DNA of 64,000 nucleotides from Caldilineaceae bacterium (GTDB lineage: Bacteria; Chloroflexota; Anaerolineae; Caldilineales; Caldilineaceae), in assembly GCA_026708085.1 (NCBI GenBank), contig JAPOVP010000002.1, positions 1 through 64,000 on the forward strand, given 5' to 3'. Made by a program: the position numbers and the translations under genes. Of this stretch, positions 53,668-62,068 are shown one piece after another (position 1 is the first letter of the stretch; each line of letters opens with the position of its first letter). The notes beneath the pieces are model-generated. The model saw only the letters and a list, made by a program, of their open reading frames with translations, was not told the DNA's origin and did no database searches.

Positions 53668-53822
53668 ACGACGTTGTGCCCTATCCGCTCGTCTGTGCAA
53701 CGCCTGCACGGCCAACCGTTCGGGTACTCCGATGGGTCCGGGTCCTGTCTTTGCCGTGGCGGGGACGCCTTAGTCGTTCCCAAGCTTCTTCACCCTGCCA
53801 GTCAGACCCGGATTCTCGATAG

Positions 53823-54086
53823 TCACGCCTTGCCCTCTTCTTTTCGAACCCTGTACATCGCCAGGTTGAACCGGTCTTCGAACAGCTGCCGGCGCGTCCG
53901 GCTCGACCGCAGATAGGAAAATTCCTGCTCGTCCCAGTACGGGTCATCCATCTCCGGCGGCAGATCCAGCAGATCGATTATGCGCTTCTTCAGCACCTTC
54001 CGCCGGACACCCGGATCTTCCTCCTGAAGCCTCCTGATTAACCGCATGAATGTGTGGTATGAACTGGGAATCGTCGGCTCTTCCAT
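53823..54086 (-). CDS. Small hypothetical protein
   Basis: The 87-aa product starts MEEPTIPSSYHTFMRLIRRL and is charged and mostly helical (QEEDPGVRRKVLKKRIIDLL). A DLPPEMDDPYWDEQEFSYLR stretch precedes a basic C-terminus. AGGAG lies seven bases upstream of the chosen ATG; the frame is open 30 codons further but looks non-coding there. I do not recognise a family. It has no signal peptide or membrane segment and lies between the lytic transglycosylase and a secreted protein, all on the minus strand. Confidence 0.6.
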   Translation of the reverse strand: MEEPTIPSSYHTFMRLIRRLQEEDPGVRRKVLKKRIIDLLDLPPEMDDPYWDEQEFSYLRSSRTRRQLFEDRFNLAMYRVRKEEGKA

Positions 54087-54283
54087 CTTTCTGCTCCTGA
54101 ACACAGACTGCTTTGCAGCCCTCCTTTTACTACCGCCTCCTCGGCCGCCGGCGGTTCCACAAGGGTGAATGTGCATTCGATTGGACGTATCCGCGGGTTA
54201 CACGCTCGCACGCACTGCCGGCTGGCCGGGCGCGGCATCTAAGGAGAATCAAGCAGAACTTTGCGTTTCAAGGGGTTTCTCCT

Positions 54284-54763
54284 CTAGCGGAAGTCGTTGA
54301 TATCTTCGAGCTCTTTCCAGGGCGTATGGCCTGCATAATCGCAGCCATCCCACAGCTCGGACACGCTGCGGTAGTTCCCTTTGCGTCCCGACGCGTAGTA
54401 GATCTGTACGCGTCCATCCGGGTGCCAGACAACCTTGATAATCCCCATGAACAAGGGCGGCTCTCTGCCGTACTGCGTGCGATGGGCGGCCCTGGTCTCT
54501 TCGTTAAGCTGTACAGGATCGACAGGCAGATTGGGAGTCAGATCGCACGTCGCCATCGCCGGAGTGGGCGCAACTGCGGGCGTTGCCTCCAAAGCGGTCA
54601 CCCGCTCATTCAGCCGTCTGAGTTCCTTGGCGAGAATAACCAGGTCGGTGGACAGGGCCTGCAGCCTGTTATTCAGTCCCTCAAGCGAAACGTCGTCCTG
54701 AGCGAACAGCATGGCCGGTGTGAGCGTTATCAGCAACGCGAAAAGGATCAGAGTGCGTTTCAT
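54284..54763 (-). CDS. Secreted coiled-coil protein, first of a tandem related pair
   Basis: The 159-aa product starts MKRTLILFALLITLTPAMLF with a signal peptide ending near AQ. A heptad helix follows (LEGLNNRLQALSTDLVILAK and onward), then a linker, and then a C-terminal domain with VVWHPDGRVQIYYASGRKGN and SELWDGCDYAGHTPWKEL. The next gene upstream has the same layout and a similar C-terminal pattern (see findings). Function unknown. GAGG lies about ten bases before the ATG. It is probably cell-surface exposed. Confidence 0.65.
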   Translation of the reverse strand: MKRTLILFALLITLTPAMLFAQDDVSLEGLNNRLQALSTDLVILAKELRRLNERVTALEATPAVAPTPAMATCDLTPNLPVDPVQLNEETRAAHRTQYGREPPLFMGIIKVVWHPDGRVQIYYASGRKGNYRSVSELWDGCDYAGHTPWKELEDINDFR

Positions 54764-54914
54764 GGCAGGGTTTCCTCTCTCGATACACCCGGGGCAACAC
54801 TTGGGTCCGCCATCCCCAATGGTCAAAAGATGAGCAGAACGACGGCTTCGCAGCGATCCGTTCCCGCCCTGGCGGCCGCCGCCGCGGGCCTGGCCTCCCT
54901 CTCGGGCAGACGCC

Positions 54915-55514
54915 CTACCCCTCGGCCGCAATCCAGTCGCTGCTACCGCGGAATTCGCAACCGTTCCAGCGTTCGATCACGTAGAGCGGCCTTTCGTCGC
55001 GGGTCTCGTAGAAGATCAGAATTTCGCCGCTTTCGGGGTCGACCTGGACGGAATGCACCCCGTATGCGGCAGGTAATGCGTCGAATCGGGCCATGTAGCG
55101 GACAATGGTCTCGTGCTGCAGGGTGAGGCGGAGGCCACCAGGGCTGGGTATGGCGAGGATGCAGTGGCCGTCGTCGAGGTAGGTAGGTCCAGGCCCGTCC
55201 CAGATGGCTTCGAGATCGGCCAGGCGATCTGACATATCCCCGAAAGAGAGCATTTCCCTTTCGAGGTCGCCGACAAGGAGATCGAGGTTATTTACCGTAT
55301 CCCACAGTTCGTCCTGCTGATCCGCGTCTTCAACGGTGGTTATGCGTTCGTCAAGCCTGTCGACACGGGCGAACAGTTCATCGATGAGTTCGCCCAGGTG
55401 AGTGACGACACTCTCGTCGTTGCCGGGTTCCTGGGCGTTGGCGGCGGCGGCGAGACAGAAGAGGAGGAGTAAGCTTGCGACGATGATCAGGGCGTAGAGG
55501 TTGGCGCGCTTCAC
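54915..55514 (-). CDS. Secreted coiled-coil protein, second of a tandem related pair
   Basis: The 199-aa product has a signal peptide (ALIIVASLLLLFCLAAAANA) and a coiled coil (LGELIDELFARVDRLDERIT and LVGDLEREMLSFGDMSDRLA). Its C-terminal domain has VHSVQVDPESGEILIFYETR followed by VIERWNGCEFRGSSDW. Both this gene and its neighbour end in a W-[ND]-G-C-[ED]-[FY] motif. Translation starts at GTG with AAGGA about ten bases upstream. The order within the pair and the 151-base spacing suggest duplication. Function unknown. Confidence 0.65.
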   Translation of the reverse strand: MKRANLYALIIVASLLLLFCLAAAANAQEPGNDESVVTHLGELIDELFARVDRLDERITTVEDADQQDELWDTVNNLDLLVGDLEREMLSFGDMSDRLADLEAIWDGPGPTYLDDGHCILAIPSPGGLRLTLQHETIVRYMARFDALPAAYGVHSVQVDPESGEILIFYETRDERPLYVIERWNGCEFRGSSDWIAAEG

Positions 55515-55884
55515 GGTTGGCGTATCCTTGTTGGATTAGCTTTCGTGTGGTGGCTCGTATATCCCTCAAAGGTGGTCACATTGACAGAAAGTGTGTAAAT
55601 GATGCATGTGTAAGATGTTTTGGCGGGAAACGGGTACTCTGGATAAAGTATCTGAGGGCTTTGGGTGAGATTCAGAAAGAGGTGGTGGCATACTGGGTCA
55701 AGCGGGAATTGGGTGGTGGGTTTTGGGAGAAGTGCGGCTGTGCGGGTAGCGAAACATGGCCGCCCTCTGTTCTGCGACGTCACATCACAGTTCAGAACTC
55801 ACTTCGGGAGAACCTCTTCGTCGAGTTTACGCCTTTCGGCGCACAGAGAGCTGGCCAGTTCCCCGCTGACTCACGAAAGTTTCA
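55515..55884. other. Spacer without recognised gene
   Basis: About 370 bases of lower GC than the neighbours. A plus-strand frame of 138 codons exists, but it has no ribosome binding site, no family motif and runs through the terminator. I leave it out. Confidence 0.45.
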
Positions 55885-55928
55885 CGAATTAAAAACAGCC
55901 GTCTTCCGGTGCGGGACCCAGAAGACGG
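55885..55928 (-). terminator. Intrinsic terminator for the minus-strand small gene
   Basis: An 8-bp stem CCGTCTTC / GAAGACGG with a 14-base loop is followed on the minus strand by CTGTTTTTAATTC. It lies 30 bases after the stop of the broken small secreted gene, which supports that gene having been real. Confidence 0.75.
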
Positions 55929-55957
55929 ACTGAGGGGGCTCTCTAGTCAAGGCAGAA

Positions 55958-56255
55958 TCAGTCAAAAACGACATACCATTTCAGGGTGCTGCATGGGACG
56001 CCCGTCTTCTCCGACACCCGCTGGTCATTATTGATCTCGCTCAAGGGTTGTAAGACTACCGCTATCTCTCTGTCGGTGTACATGTGCCGCCTCAACTTGG
56101 GCGGAAACTTCAATCCGCGGTCACTCACGGCTATCCCCATCGCATCGGCAGCGAACCACATCTGTCCCCTCGACGACGACACAGCGGATTCCCTCTTTCA
56201 GCACGTCTGCCGGCGCTGCCGTTACCATTGTCACTGTCGAGAATATGACCCACAT
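55958..56255 (-). pseudogene. Small secreted protein, frameshifted
   Basis: The first frame gives MWVIFSTVTMVTAAPADVLK, then EGIRCVVVEG, a signal-peptide-like start. The second frame continues QMWFAADAMGIAVSDRGLKF, then PPKLRRHMYTDREIAVVLQP, and ends TGVPCSTLKWYVVFD. Removing one G from the GGGG run (plus-strand CCCC at 56166-56169) joins them into one protein of about 98 aa. A terminator follows on the same strand, and a TATAAT lies about 40 bases upstream. I do not recognise the family. The join is inferred. Confidence 0.5.
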
Positions 56256-56482
56256 GCGCTTCCGTTTCCATTCACAGACCGCTAGCCTTACATTATAAAG
56301 CATCGAAGTGTCATAAGTATGTAAATTGCGTCTCTTCCCATATCAGTATTGCGTCAACCTTTCTCCAAATGGTAGAATAAGGGCCGTTTGGGCCATACGC
56401 GGCTCTAACCAGGATCCGTATAGCCCCTGAGCCAACGTCTGACCCCCCGCGGCGCACCTTAATGTTGAGTATGGAGACAGCG

Positions 56483-58876
56483 ATGAAGCCCTTCGACGAG
56501 CTCATACAGGAGAATGAAGCGCTGCGCGACCGTCTTTCCCGGTTGAGCAGGGCCAGCCTGCGTATCAACGAGAGCCTCGAATTCGACGTCGTTCTGCAAA
56601 GCGTCCTCGACTCCGCGTGCTCTCTCACCGGCGCCCGCTACGGCGTGCTCACCCTCCTCGACGAAGCGGGCCAGACCGCTGACTTCCTATCCTCCGGCAT
56701 GACCTCCCAAGAAGCCCAGGGCCTGTGGGACCTGCCCGACGCGTTGACGCTCTTCGAACACCTCGGCAACATCCCGGAACCACTTCGCCTTCCCGACCTG
56801 ATCGGCCACATCCGGGCCTTCAACCTGCCCGAGCCGCCCCTGCCCGGGGGCGCGACCGGTAAGGTCCCCTTCCTGGCGGCGCCCATCCTCCACGGAGGAG
56901 AACGCGTCGGCAACATCTTTCTCGCCGTGACAGGAACTGGTCAGGAATTCACCTCCGAAGATATAGAGACTCTGGTCATGTTTTCCTGCCAGGCCGCGCT
57001 CGTCATCGTCAACGCCCGCCGCTACCGCGACGAACAGCGGGCCAGGAACGACCTGGAAATCCTGATCAACACCTCGCCGGTCGGGGTGGTGGTCTTCGAC
57101 GTGGAAGCCGGTGTCCCGGTGTCGCTGAATCAGGAGGCCAGGCGGATCGTCAGCAGCCTGCAGACGCCCGGCCGCCCCCTGGAGGAGCTCCTCGAAGTGA
57201 TCACCTTCCGCCGCGCCGACGGCCGCGAGATCGCCCTCGACGAGTTCCCCCTGGCCCAGGCGCTCAGTATCGGCGAGACCGTACGCCTCGAGGAGATCGT
57301 CATGGAGGTCCCCGACGGCCGCAGCGTCAAAACGCTGATCAACGCCACACCCATCCACTCACAGGAGGGCGCGGTCGAATCGTTTGTCGTGACCATGCAG
57401 GATATGACGCCGCTCGAGGAGCTGGAGCGGCTGCGCGCCGAATTCATGGGGATGGTGAGCCACGAGCTGCAGACCCCACTGACCTCAATCAGAGGCTCCG
57501 CCAATACCCTCCTGGACGAAGCAGCCTCCCTCGACCCTGCCGAAATGCGCCAGTTCCACCGTATCATCTCAGATCAGGCCGATCGCATGCGCGGCCTCAT
57601 ACGCGACCTGCTCGATGTGGCTCGCATCGAGACCGGCACACTCTCCGTCGCCCCGGAGCCCTCCGATACCGCCACCCTGGTGGACGAGGCCCGCATCATG
57701 TTCATGAGTTCAGGCCGCACGAACAGAATCGATATCGACGTCGCCCCGGACCTGCCCCAAGTTATGGCCGACAGACGCCGCATTGTCCAGGTGCTCAGCA
57801 ACCTGCTCTCCAATGCGGCCAAGCATTCCAACGAGCTGTCCACCATCACCGTGCGCGCTGTGCGCAAACAGTTTCAGGTGGCCGTCTCAATATCCGACGA
57901 GGGCAGAGGCATAGCGGCCGAGCGGCTGCCGTTTCTGTTCAGAAAGTTCTCGCGCGTTGACGGCGAGGACCGGCAGGCCGACCTGGCCGGGTCGGGGCTC
58001 GGCCTTGCCATCTGCAAAGGCATCGTCGAAGCGCACGGGGGCCGCATCTGGGCTGAAAGTGACGGCCCCGGCCAGGGGGCGCGCTTTATCTTTACGGTTC
58101 CAATCGTTGAGAAGCAGGAGACTGCAGGCGCTGCCGAACCCGCGCCCTTCGCCGCCGACCCCGGGAACGAGACCCAGGAGCGGACGCGCATCCTCGTCGT
58201 CGACGACGAGCCCCACGCCCTCCGGTATATCCGCGACGTCCTCTCCAAGTCAGGCTATGACCCGATAGTGACCGGAGAACCGGAGGATGTCGAACGTCTG
58301 ATTGCGCAGGAGGGGCCCCATCTCGTCCTGCTCGATATGATGCTGCCGGGCGTCGACGGCATCGATCTGATGAGGAATATCCTCGAAAAAACCTCTCTGC
58401 CTGTCATCTTTCTGTCCGCCTACGGCCAGGAGAACGTAATCGCCAAGGCCTTCGACACGGGGGCCGCCGACTACGTGGTCAAGCCCTTCTCGCCCACGGA
58501 GCTGGCCGCCCGCATCAGGTCGGTCCTGCGCCAGCGCTCCGGGATCGGCTATCTCGGACAACCCGAAAACTACGTCCTTGAGGACCTGGTGATCAACTAT
58601 GCGGAACGCCGCGTGGCTGTGGCTGGCCGGCCCGTCATGCTGACCGCGACCGAGTATGCCCTGCTCTTCGAGCTGTCGACCAACGCCGGTCCGGTGGTCA
58701 CCCACGAGCAGCTGCTCCAACGGGTCTGGGGACCGGGGAACTCGGGCGACGCAGGGCTGGCCCGCACCGTGGTACAGAGACTCCGCCGCAAACTCGGTGA
58801 CGATGCACGCGATCCCAGATACATCTTCACCGAACCTCACGTCGGCTACCGCATGAAAAAGGCACTGTCTACCTGA
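56483..58876 (+). CDS. Hybrid histidine kinase / OmpR-type response regulator in one chain
   Basis: The 798-aa protein carries a whole signalling path. The domains in order are: a short coiled coil; a GAF domain (residues about 20-185, ARYGVLTLLDEAGQTADF); a PAS-like domain (about 190-315, starting NDLEILINTSPVGVVVFDVE); HisKA with MVSHELQTPLTSIRG (His327); HATPase_c with NLLSNAAKH and SGLGLAICKGIVEAHGG; a receiver RILVVDDEP...LLDMMLPGVDG (Asp618) ending DYVVKPFSP; and a C-terminal winged helix (LTATEYALLFELSTNAG...LARTVVQRLRRKLGDD). No membrane segment is visible, so it senses a cytoplasmic signal. GGAG lies six bases before the chosen ATG; two in-frame ATGs upstream are alternatives. Target genes unknown. 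Confidence 0.93.
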   Translation: MKPFDELIQENEALRDRLSRLSRASLRINESLEFDVVLQSVLDSACSLTGARYGVLTLLDEAGQTADFLSSGMTSQEAQGLWDLPDALTLFEHLGNIPEPLRLPDLIGHIRAFNLPEPPLPGGATGKVPFLAAPILHGGERVGNIFLAVTGTGQEFTSEDIETLVMFSCQAALVIVNARRYRDEQRARNDLEILINTSPVGVVVFDVEAGVPVSLNQEARRIVSSLQTPGRPLEELLEVITFRRADGREIALDEFPLAQALSIGETVRLEEIVMEVPDGRSVKTLINATPIHSQEGAVESFVVTMQDMTPLEELERLRAEFMGMVSHELQTPLTSIRGSANTLLDEAASLDPAEMRQFHRIISDQADRMRGLIRDLLDVARIETGTLSVAPEPSDTATLVDEARIMFMSSGRTNRIDIDVAPDLPQVMADRRRIVQVLSNLLSNAAKHSNELSTITVRAVRKQFQVAVSISDEGRGIAAERLPFLFRKFSRVDGEDRQADLAGSGLGLAICKGIVEAHGGRIWAESDGPGQGARFIFTVPIVEKQETAGAAEPAPFAADPGNETQERTRILVVDDEPHALRYIRDVLSKSGYDPIVTGEPEDVERLIAQEGPHLVLLDMMLPGVDGIDLMRNILEKTSLPVIFLSAYGQENVIAKAFDTGAADYVVKPFSPTELAARIRSVLRQRSGIGYLGQPENYVLEDLVINYAERRVAVAGRPVMLTATEYALLFELSTNAGPVVTHEQLLQRVWGPGNSGDAGLARTVVQRLRRKLGDDARDPRYIFTEPHVGYRMKKALST

Positions 58877-59177
58877 CTCCATGCGTAGTGCAGGGCATAT
58901 TCGTGGAGGCACCTATCGCGGGCATCCCCATCCTGCCCCGGCCGGTCCGGTCATCGCCTTCTCTAATTTGAAGAAGGGGTTGCGTCGAGCCTGGTTCGGT
59001 TCATGAGAAACGGACCAGGACGGCAAGACCGCCGCCTCTGTCGTCTTCCCAATCAGCAATGACAATAACCGTATGTTTTCGCACCTGAATGTCATTGGTA
59101 TGTCAACTTGACTGTTTTTCGTGCCACTGTTGTTTCAAGGGGAAACATATCCGGCACGGGCAGCGTCATCTGCTTAT
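58877..59177. other. Spacer after the hybrid kinase
   Basis: About 300 bases with no gene, terminator or repeat that I can support. Confidence 0.4.
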
Positions 59178-59408
59178 ATGGGAAAGTCAAAATGGACGTT
59201 TCAGACGCGAATTGAGACGAAGCATCGCTTGTACAGCATCATGGCCCTGGTCGCGGCATATGTTATCGACCACCTTACTTCTGAATGGGTAGTGGGTCTT
59301 TTCGGGCTGCCAGACGGGTCTACAAAAGAGTGGCTGGATGCTCTGTACATCGTGCCATTCATTGTGGCAGGTCTTTGGTTGGCAGCATGGTTGAACCGGA
59401 AAGATTGA
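59178..59408 (+). CDS. Small two-helix membrane protein
   Basis: The 76-aa product starts MGKSKWTFQTRIETKHRLYS and has a helix MALVAAYVIDHLTSEWVVGLF and a second helix LDALYIVPFIVAGLWLAAWL, ending NRKD. No family is recognised. The ribosome binding site is weak, and an ATG 21 codons in is an alternative start. It lies alone between the hybrid kinase and a decayed group II intron. Confidence 0.4.
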   Translation: MGKSKWTFQTRIETKHRLYSIMALVAAYVIDHLTSEWVVGLFGLPDGSTKEWLDALYIVPFIVAGLWLAAWLNRKD

Positions 59409-59678
59409 GAAGTACGGTTCAGGCTCGTCACGCGCGCGTTGGGCCCGGGAGTTGCAGATCCGCGCGCGTGACGATCAGGGCCAGAACAGTGTACGATAGC
59501 GAAGTTTTGTTGTGCTTGGCCCTGTCACATAGGGCTCTCATCTTCACTCAAGGCGATAACCAAGACCCAATGAACCGAATTCTCGATGCTGACTTTTCAC
59601 TCGATGGCTAGGGCAAATAAGGCAGGCCGCCGGTGAGATACCCCGTGTTTTCGGAGCACTCTCCCGTCGTCCCCCTTC

Positions 59679-59712
59679 GAACCTGACGTGCGGCTTTCAC
59701 CGCATCCGGTTC
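59679..59712 (-). ncRNA. Group II intron domain V relic
   Basis: The 34-nt minus-strand sequence begins GAACCGGATGCGGTGAAAGC and ends CAGGTTC. It has the exact length and form of group II intron domain V: a lower stem GAACC/GGTTC, an upper stem GCGGT...GCCGC, a GAAA tetraloop and a two-base bulge near ACGT. The catalytic AGC triad (GAGCC in active introns) reads AAC here. A GA-rich domain VI-like segment follows toward 59620. Together with the intron-protein fragment at 60242-60418 it marks a degraded intron. Confidence 0.75.
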
Positions 59713-59784
59713 TCTGGTGTCGAAATAGTGGAGGTAGCTGGAGGGAATCTCCCGCGCGAGAGCAGGAGGAATGACCTCACCCGA

Positions 59785-60104
59785 CTAGCTGCGGCGGTAT
59801 AACCACAAACCGCCGCTCGTGAAACCGCAGAGCACCGCCAAGGCCACGAGAACCGGGGCCGCGACGGCGACGCCGCAGCCGCAGAAGGGTTCGAGCACGG
59901 CCACCACGAGCGCGCCGGGTAGTGAGAGCGTGTTGAACAAGAGGATGAAGGGAACGCCGCCAAGGTGACGAGCAAGTCCGTCACCTTGGCAGACCCTCCG
60001 GGCGTTAAGGGCAGCTTGTTCAGGATGGTGTTGAATCAGTCCTGGGTGAGCCAAGCGACCGCGAACGATGTCAGCGCAGCCGCCAAAGCGAGCAGAACTC
60101 TCAC
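59785..60104 (-). pseudogene. Small membrane protein gene with a stop and a frameshift
   Basis: A GTG with GGAGGAGAAAC upstream starts VRVLLALAAALTSFAVAWLT followed by QD, then TGA, then the same frame continues FNTILNKLPLTPGGSAKVTD and LLVTLAAFP. A frame change there leads into FILLFNTLSLPGALVVAVLE, then PFCGCGVAVAAPVLVALAVL and GGLWLYRRS. Three hydrophobic helices would result. The strong ribosome binding site argues for a once functional gene. It lies between the two group II intron remnants. The family is unknown. Confidence 0.5.
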
Positions 60105-60241
60105 GACGTTTCTCCTCCGCGGCCCATATCCCTCGGCATGTTGCTGGGGGTCCTCTTGTGAAGGTTGGCATTCAGCCTACCATGCCGCGTCCTGGGGAGT
60201 GCAGCGATAGGGCCGTATTCACCCGTGACGTGCAATACTAT

Positions 60242-60418
60242 CTACTGCTGCTTGCGCGGATTGCTCTGCCCATTGTGGATGTCCATGTGACACGTCTGGC
60301 AGATCACAAGGGTTTTGCGCCGTCGTGCCGCTATGAACCGTTTCCACGGGGATTTTGAACGTAGTGCTTTGACGTCCAGGTCACGTTGCGCACGGACATG
60401 GTTGTCCGCAGCTCGCGA
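60242..60418 (-). pseudogene. C-terminal fragment of a group II intron-encoded protein (HNH region)
   Basis: The frame reads AADNHVRAQRDLDVKALRSK, SPWKRFIAARRRKTLVICQT and CHMDIHNGQS. The block A-A-R-R-R-K-T-L-V-x-C-x-x-C-H-x-x-I-H-x-G is the hallmark of the C-terminal HNH endonuclease part of group II intron reverse transcriptases. The reverse transcriptase and maturase domains are missing: a stop and then the radical SAM gene lie directly upstream. It is a 5'-truncated remnant. Confidence 0.8.
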
Positions 60419-60437
60419 TCAGTGAAACTGCTGGCCG

Positions 60438-61808
60438 CTAGTTGCTCGAAACCGGCCACCGCATCGGCGCCCGCTCCACCGTGCGCCCGCGGCCGTGGCA
60501 CTGCTTGAACTTCCTGCCGCTCCCGCACGGGCAGGGGTCGTTGCGCTTGACCCCGGCGAAGCGCGCGTTCAGCTTGCGATCCTCTTCCGCCAGGTACTGC
60601 ATGATATTGGCCGGGGCCTGCTGCCGGCGCAGCTGGTCGGCCATGAAGTTCATGTACGGGCGCACATGATTGAAGAAGGCCCGGTAGCCGGCGCACAGAT
60701 AGTTCAACCCCGGTTCGCCGTCGGGGGTGTTGATGAAGCGGTTCTTCGGGCAGCCGCCGTTGCAGACAAAGCGCACCTCGCACTCCAGGCAGTAGTTGGG
60801 CAGGCTGTCCCGTTTGTGCGTGCCAAACTCCTGCTGGCGCGCAGACCCGACCATCTCGATCAGCGGGATCTCCTCGATGTTGCCCAGCAGGTAGTTCGGT
60901 TCCACGTAGTGGTCGCAAGAGAACAGATCGCCGTTGTGCTCCATCGCCAGCGCCGAGCCGCACGTCTCCTCGAAGATACACAGCCCGGGCCGGTGTCCCG
61001 CGTAACCGGCCAGCGCCACGTCGAAGATCTGCACGAAGACCTTCCCAATGTCGCGCCGCACCCACTCTTCGAAAATCTGGATCAGAAAGTCGCCGTACTG
61101 TTCGGCTGTCACAGAGCGATCTTTGACCGTGCTCCCTTCCTGGTAGCCGGTCTCGTTGTCGCGCTCGACAATGGGGATGAACTGCATGAAGTCGGTCTTG
61201 ACCTCGTCGCGCAGGAAACGGTAGACCTCAAGCGGATGGGGCGCGTTGGCCGCGTGCACCGTCGTCAGGATGTTGTAGCGCACCTTGTGCTTGTGCAACA
61301 TCCGCGCCGCCCGCATCACCTTCTCCCAAGTGGGCTGGCCGCCCTTATCGACGCGGTAAAAGTCGTGCAACTTGCGCGGGCCGTCCATGCTCAGCCCGAT
61401 CAGAAAATCGCTACGATGCAGAAATTCGCACCACTCGTCGTCCAGCAGCGTGCCGTTCGTCTGCAGCGCGTTTTCGACCCGCATGCCCGGCTTCTTGTGC
61501 TTCTGCTGGAACTCGACCGCCTTCTTGAAAAAGTCCAGCCCCATCAGCGTCGGCTCGCCCCCCTGCCACGCGAACGTCACCTCCGGGACCTGCTGCGCCT
61601 CGATATACTGCCGCGTGTACTCCTCAAGCATCGACTCGGACATGCGGAAATCGCTGCCCGGGTACATGAACTCCTTGCTCAGGAAGTAGCAGTAGTGGCA
61701 GTCCAGATTGCAGATCGCCCCCCGCGGCTTCAGCATAATGTGAAACGCAGGCGGCGGCGCAATATCGGTTGCGGGCGTCGGGTCAAGCAGTGCGATCGAT
61801 TGCGACAT
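60438..61808 (-). CDS. Radical SAM/SPASM enzyme, anaerobic sulfatase maturase-like, with SEC-C tail
   Basis: The 456-aa product has the iron-sulfur CX3CX2C motif CNLDCHYC (Cys33, 37, 40), and [14 protein letters not shown] and NGTLL follow. The C-terminal SPASM cysteines are in [20 protein letters not shown] and [19 protein letters not shown]. Such enzymes oxidise a Cys or Ser of sulfatases to formylglycine. The chain ends with [17 protein letters not shown], a SEC-C zinc motif as in SecA, which is unusual here. AACAGGAGAGA directly precedes the chosen ATG; the frame is open six codons further. No sulfatase lies in the window, and the two sugar-metabolism genes upstream might be related. Another peptide or protein could be the substrate. 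Confidence 0.9.
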   Translation of the reverse strand: MSQSIALLDPTPATDIAPPPAFHIMLKPRGAICNLDCHYCYFLSKEFMYPGSDFRMSESMLEEYTRQYIEAQQVPEVTFAWQGGEPTLMGLDFFKKAVEFQQKHKKPGMRVENALQTNGTLLDDEWCEFLHRSDFLIGLSMDGPRKLHDFYRVDKGGQPTWEKVMRAARMLHKHKVRYNILTTVHAANAPHPLEVYRFLRDEVKTDFMQFIPIVERDNETGYQEGSTVKDRSVTAEQYGDFLIQIFEEWVRRDIGKVFVQIFDVALAGYAGHRPGLCIFEETCGSALAMEHNGDLFSCDHYVEPNYLLGNIEEIPLIEMVGSARQQEFGTHKRDSLPNYCLECEVRFVCNGGCPKNRFINTPDGEPGLNYLCAGYRAFFNHVRPYMNFMADQLRRQQAPANIMQYLAEEDRKLNARFAGVKRNDPCPCGSGRKFKQCHGRGRTVERAPMRWPVSSN

Positions 61809-61870
61809 TCTCTCTCCTGTTACCACTCAGCCAATTCCCATCCGTAACCCGAAGCGAGGCCAGCTCAGAG

Positions 61871-61952
61871 GTCTCTCACTCCTCGCCTTTGGGCGGTCGG
61901 GCCTTCGGCCCTCCCTTGTGCGGGGGGTTCCCCCACGCAACGCCCCCCTCCG
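61871..61952 (+). repeat. Two-hairpin dispersed element, copy 3
   Basis: CTTTGGGCGGTCGGGCCTTC, then GGCCCTCCCTTGTGC, a second hairpin (GGGGG-GTTC-CCCCC with one mismatch) and GCAACGCCCCCC. It nearly matches copy 2 and lies upstream of the radical SAM gene. Confidence 0.75.
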
Positions 61953-62033
61953 GCTAACCCACCGTCGTGCACAATTAGAACCATTGAGGCCAGCGACCGG
62001 TGTCACCCCCCCGCGCCGTCTCGTGCAACCTTC

Positions 62034-62068
62034 CACTGACCACTAACCACTGATCACTGACCACTGCA
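62034..62068. repeat. Five tandem heptamers at the dehydrogenase 3' end
   Basis: Five units of CACTGAC (variants CACTAAC, CACTGAT, CACTGCA) follow each other exactly. The stop codon and the last residues (CSGQ) of the dehydrogenase are encoded within the array. Confidence 0.6.

Noticed and set aside
55517..55933. Plus-strand open frame of 138 codons
   Set aside because: It has no ribosome binding site, no hydrophobic or domain pattern, and it crosses a clear minus-strand terminator.
60495..61847. Plus-strand open frame of 450 codons opposite the radical SAM gene
   Set aside because: It is antisense, with no domain. The minus-strand gene has all catalytic motifs and a perfect ribosome binding site.
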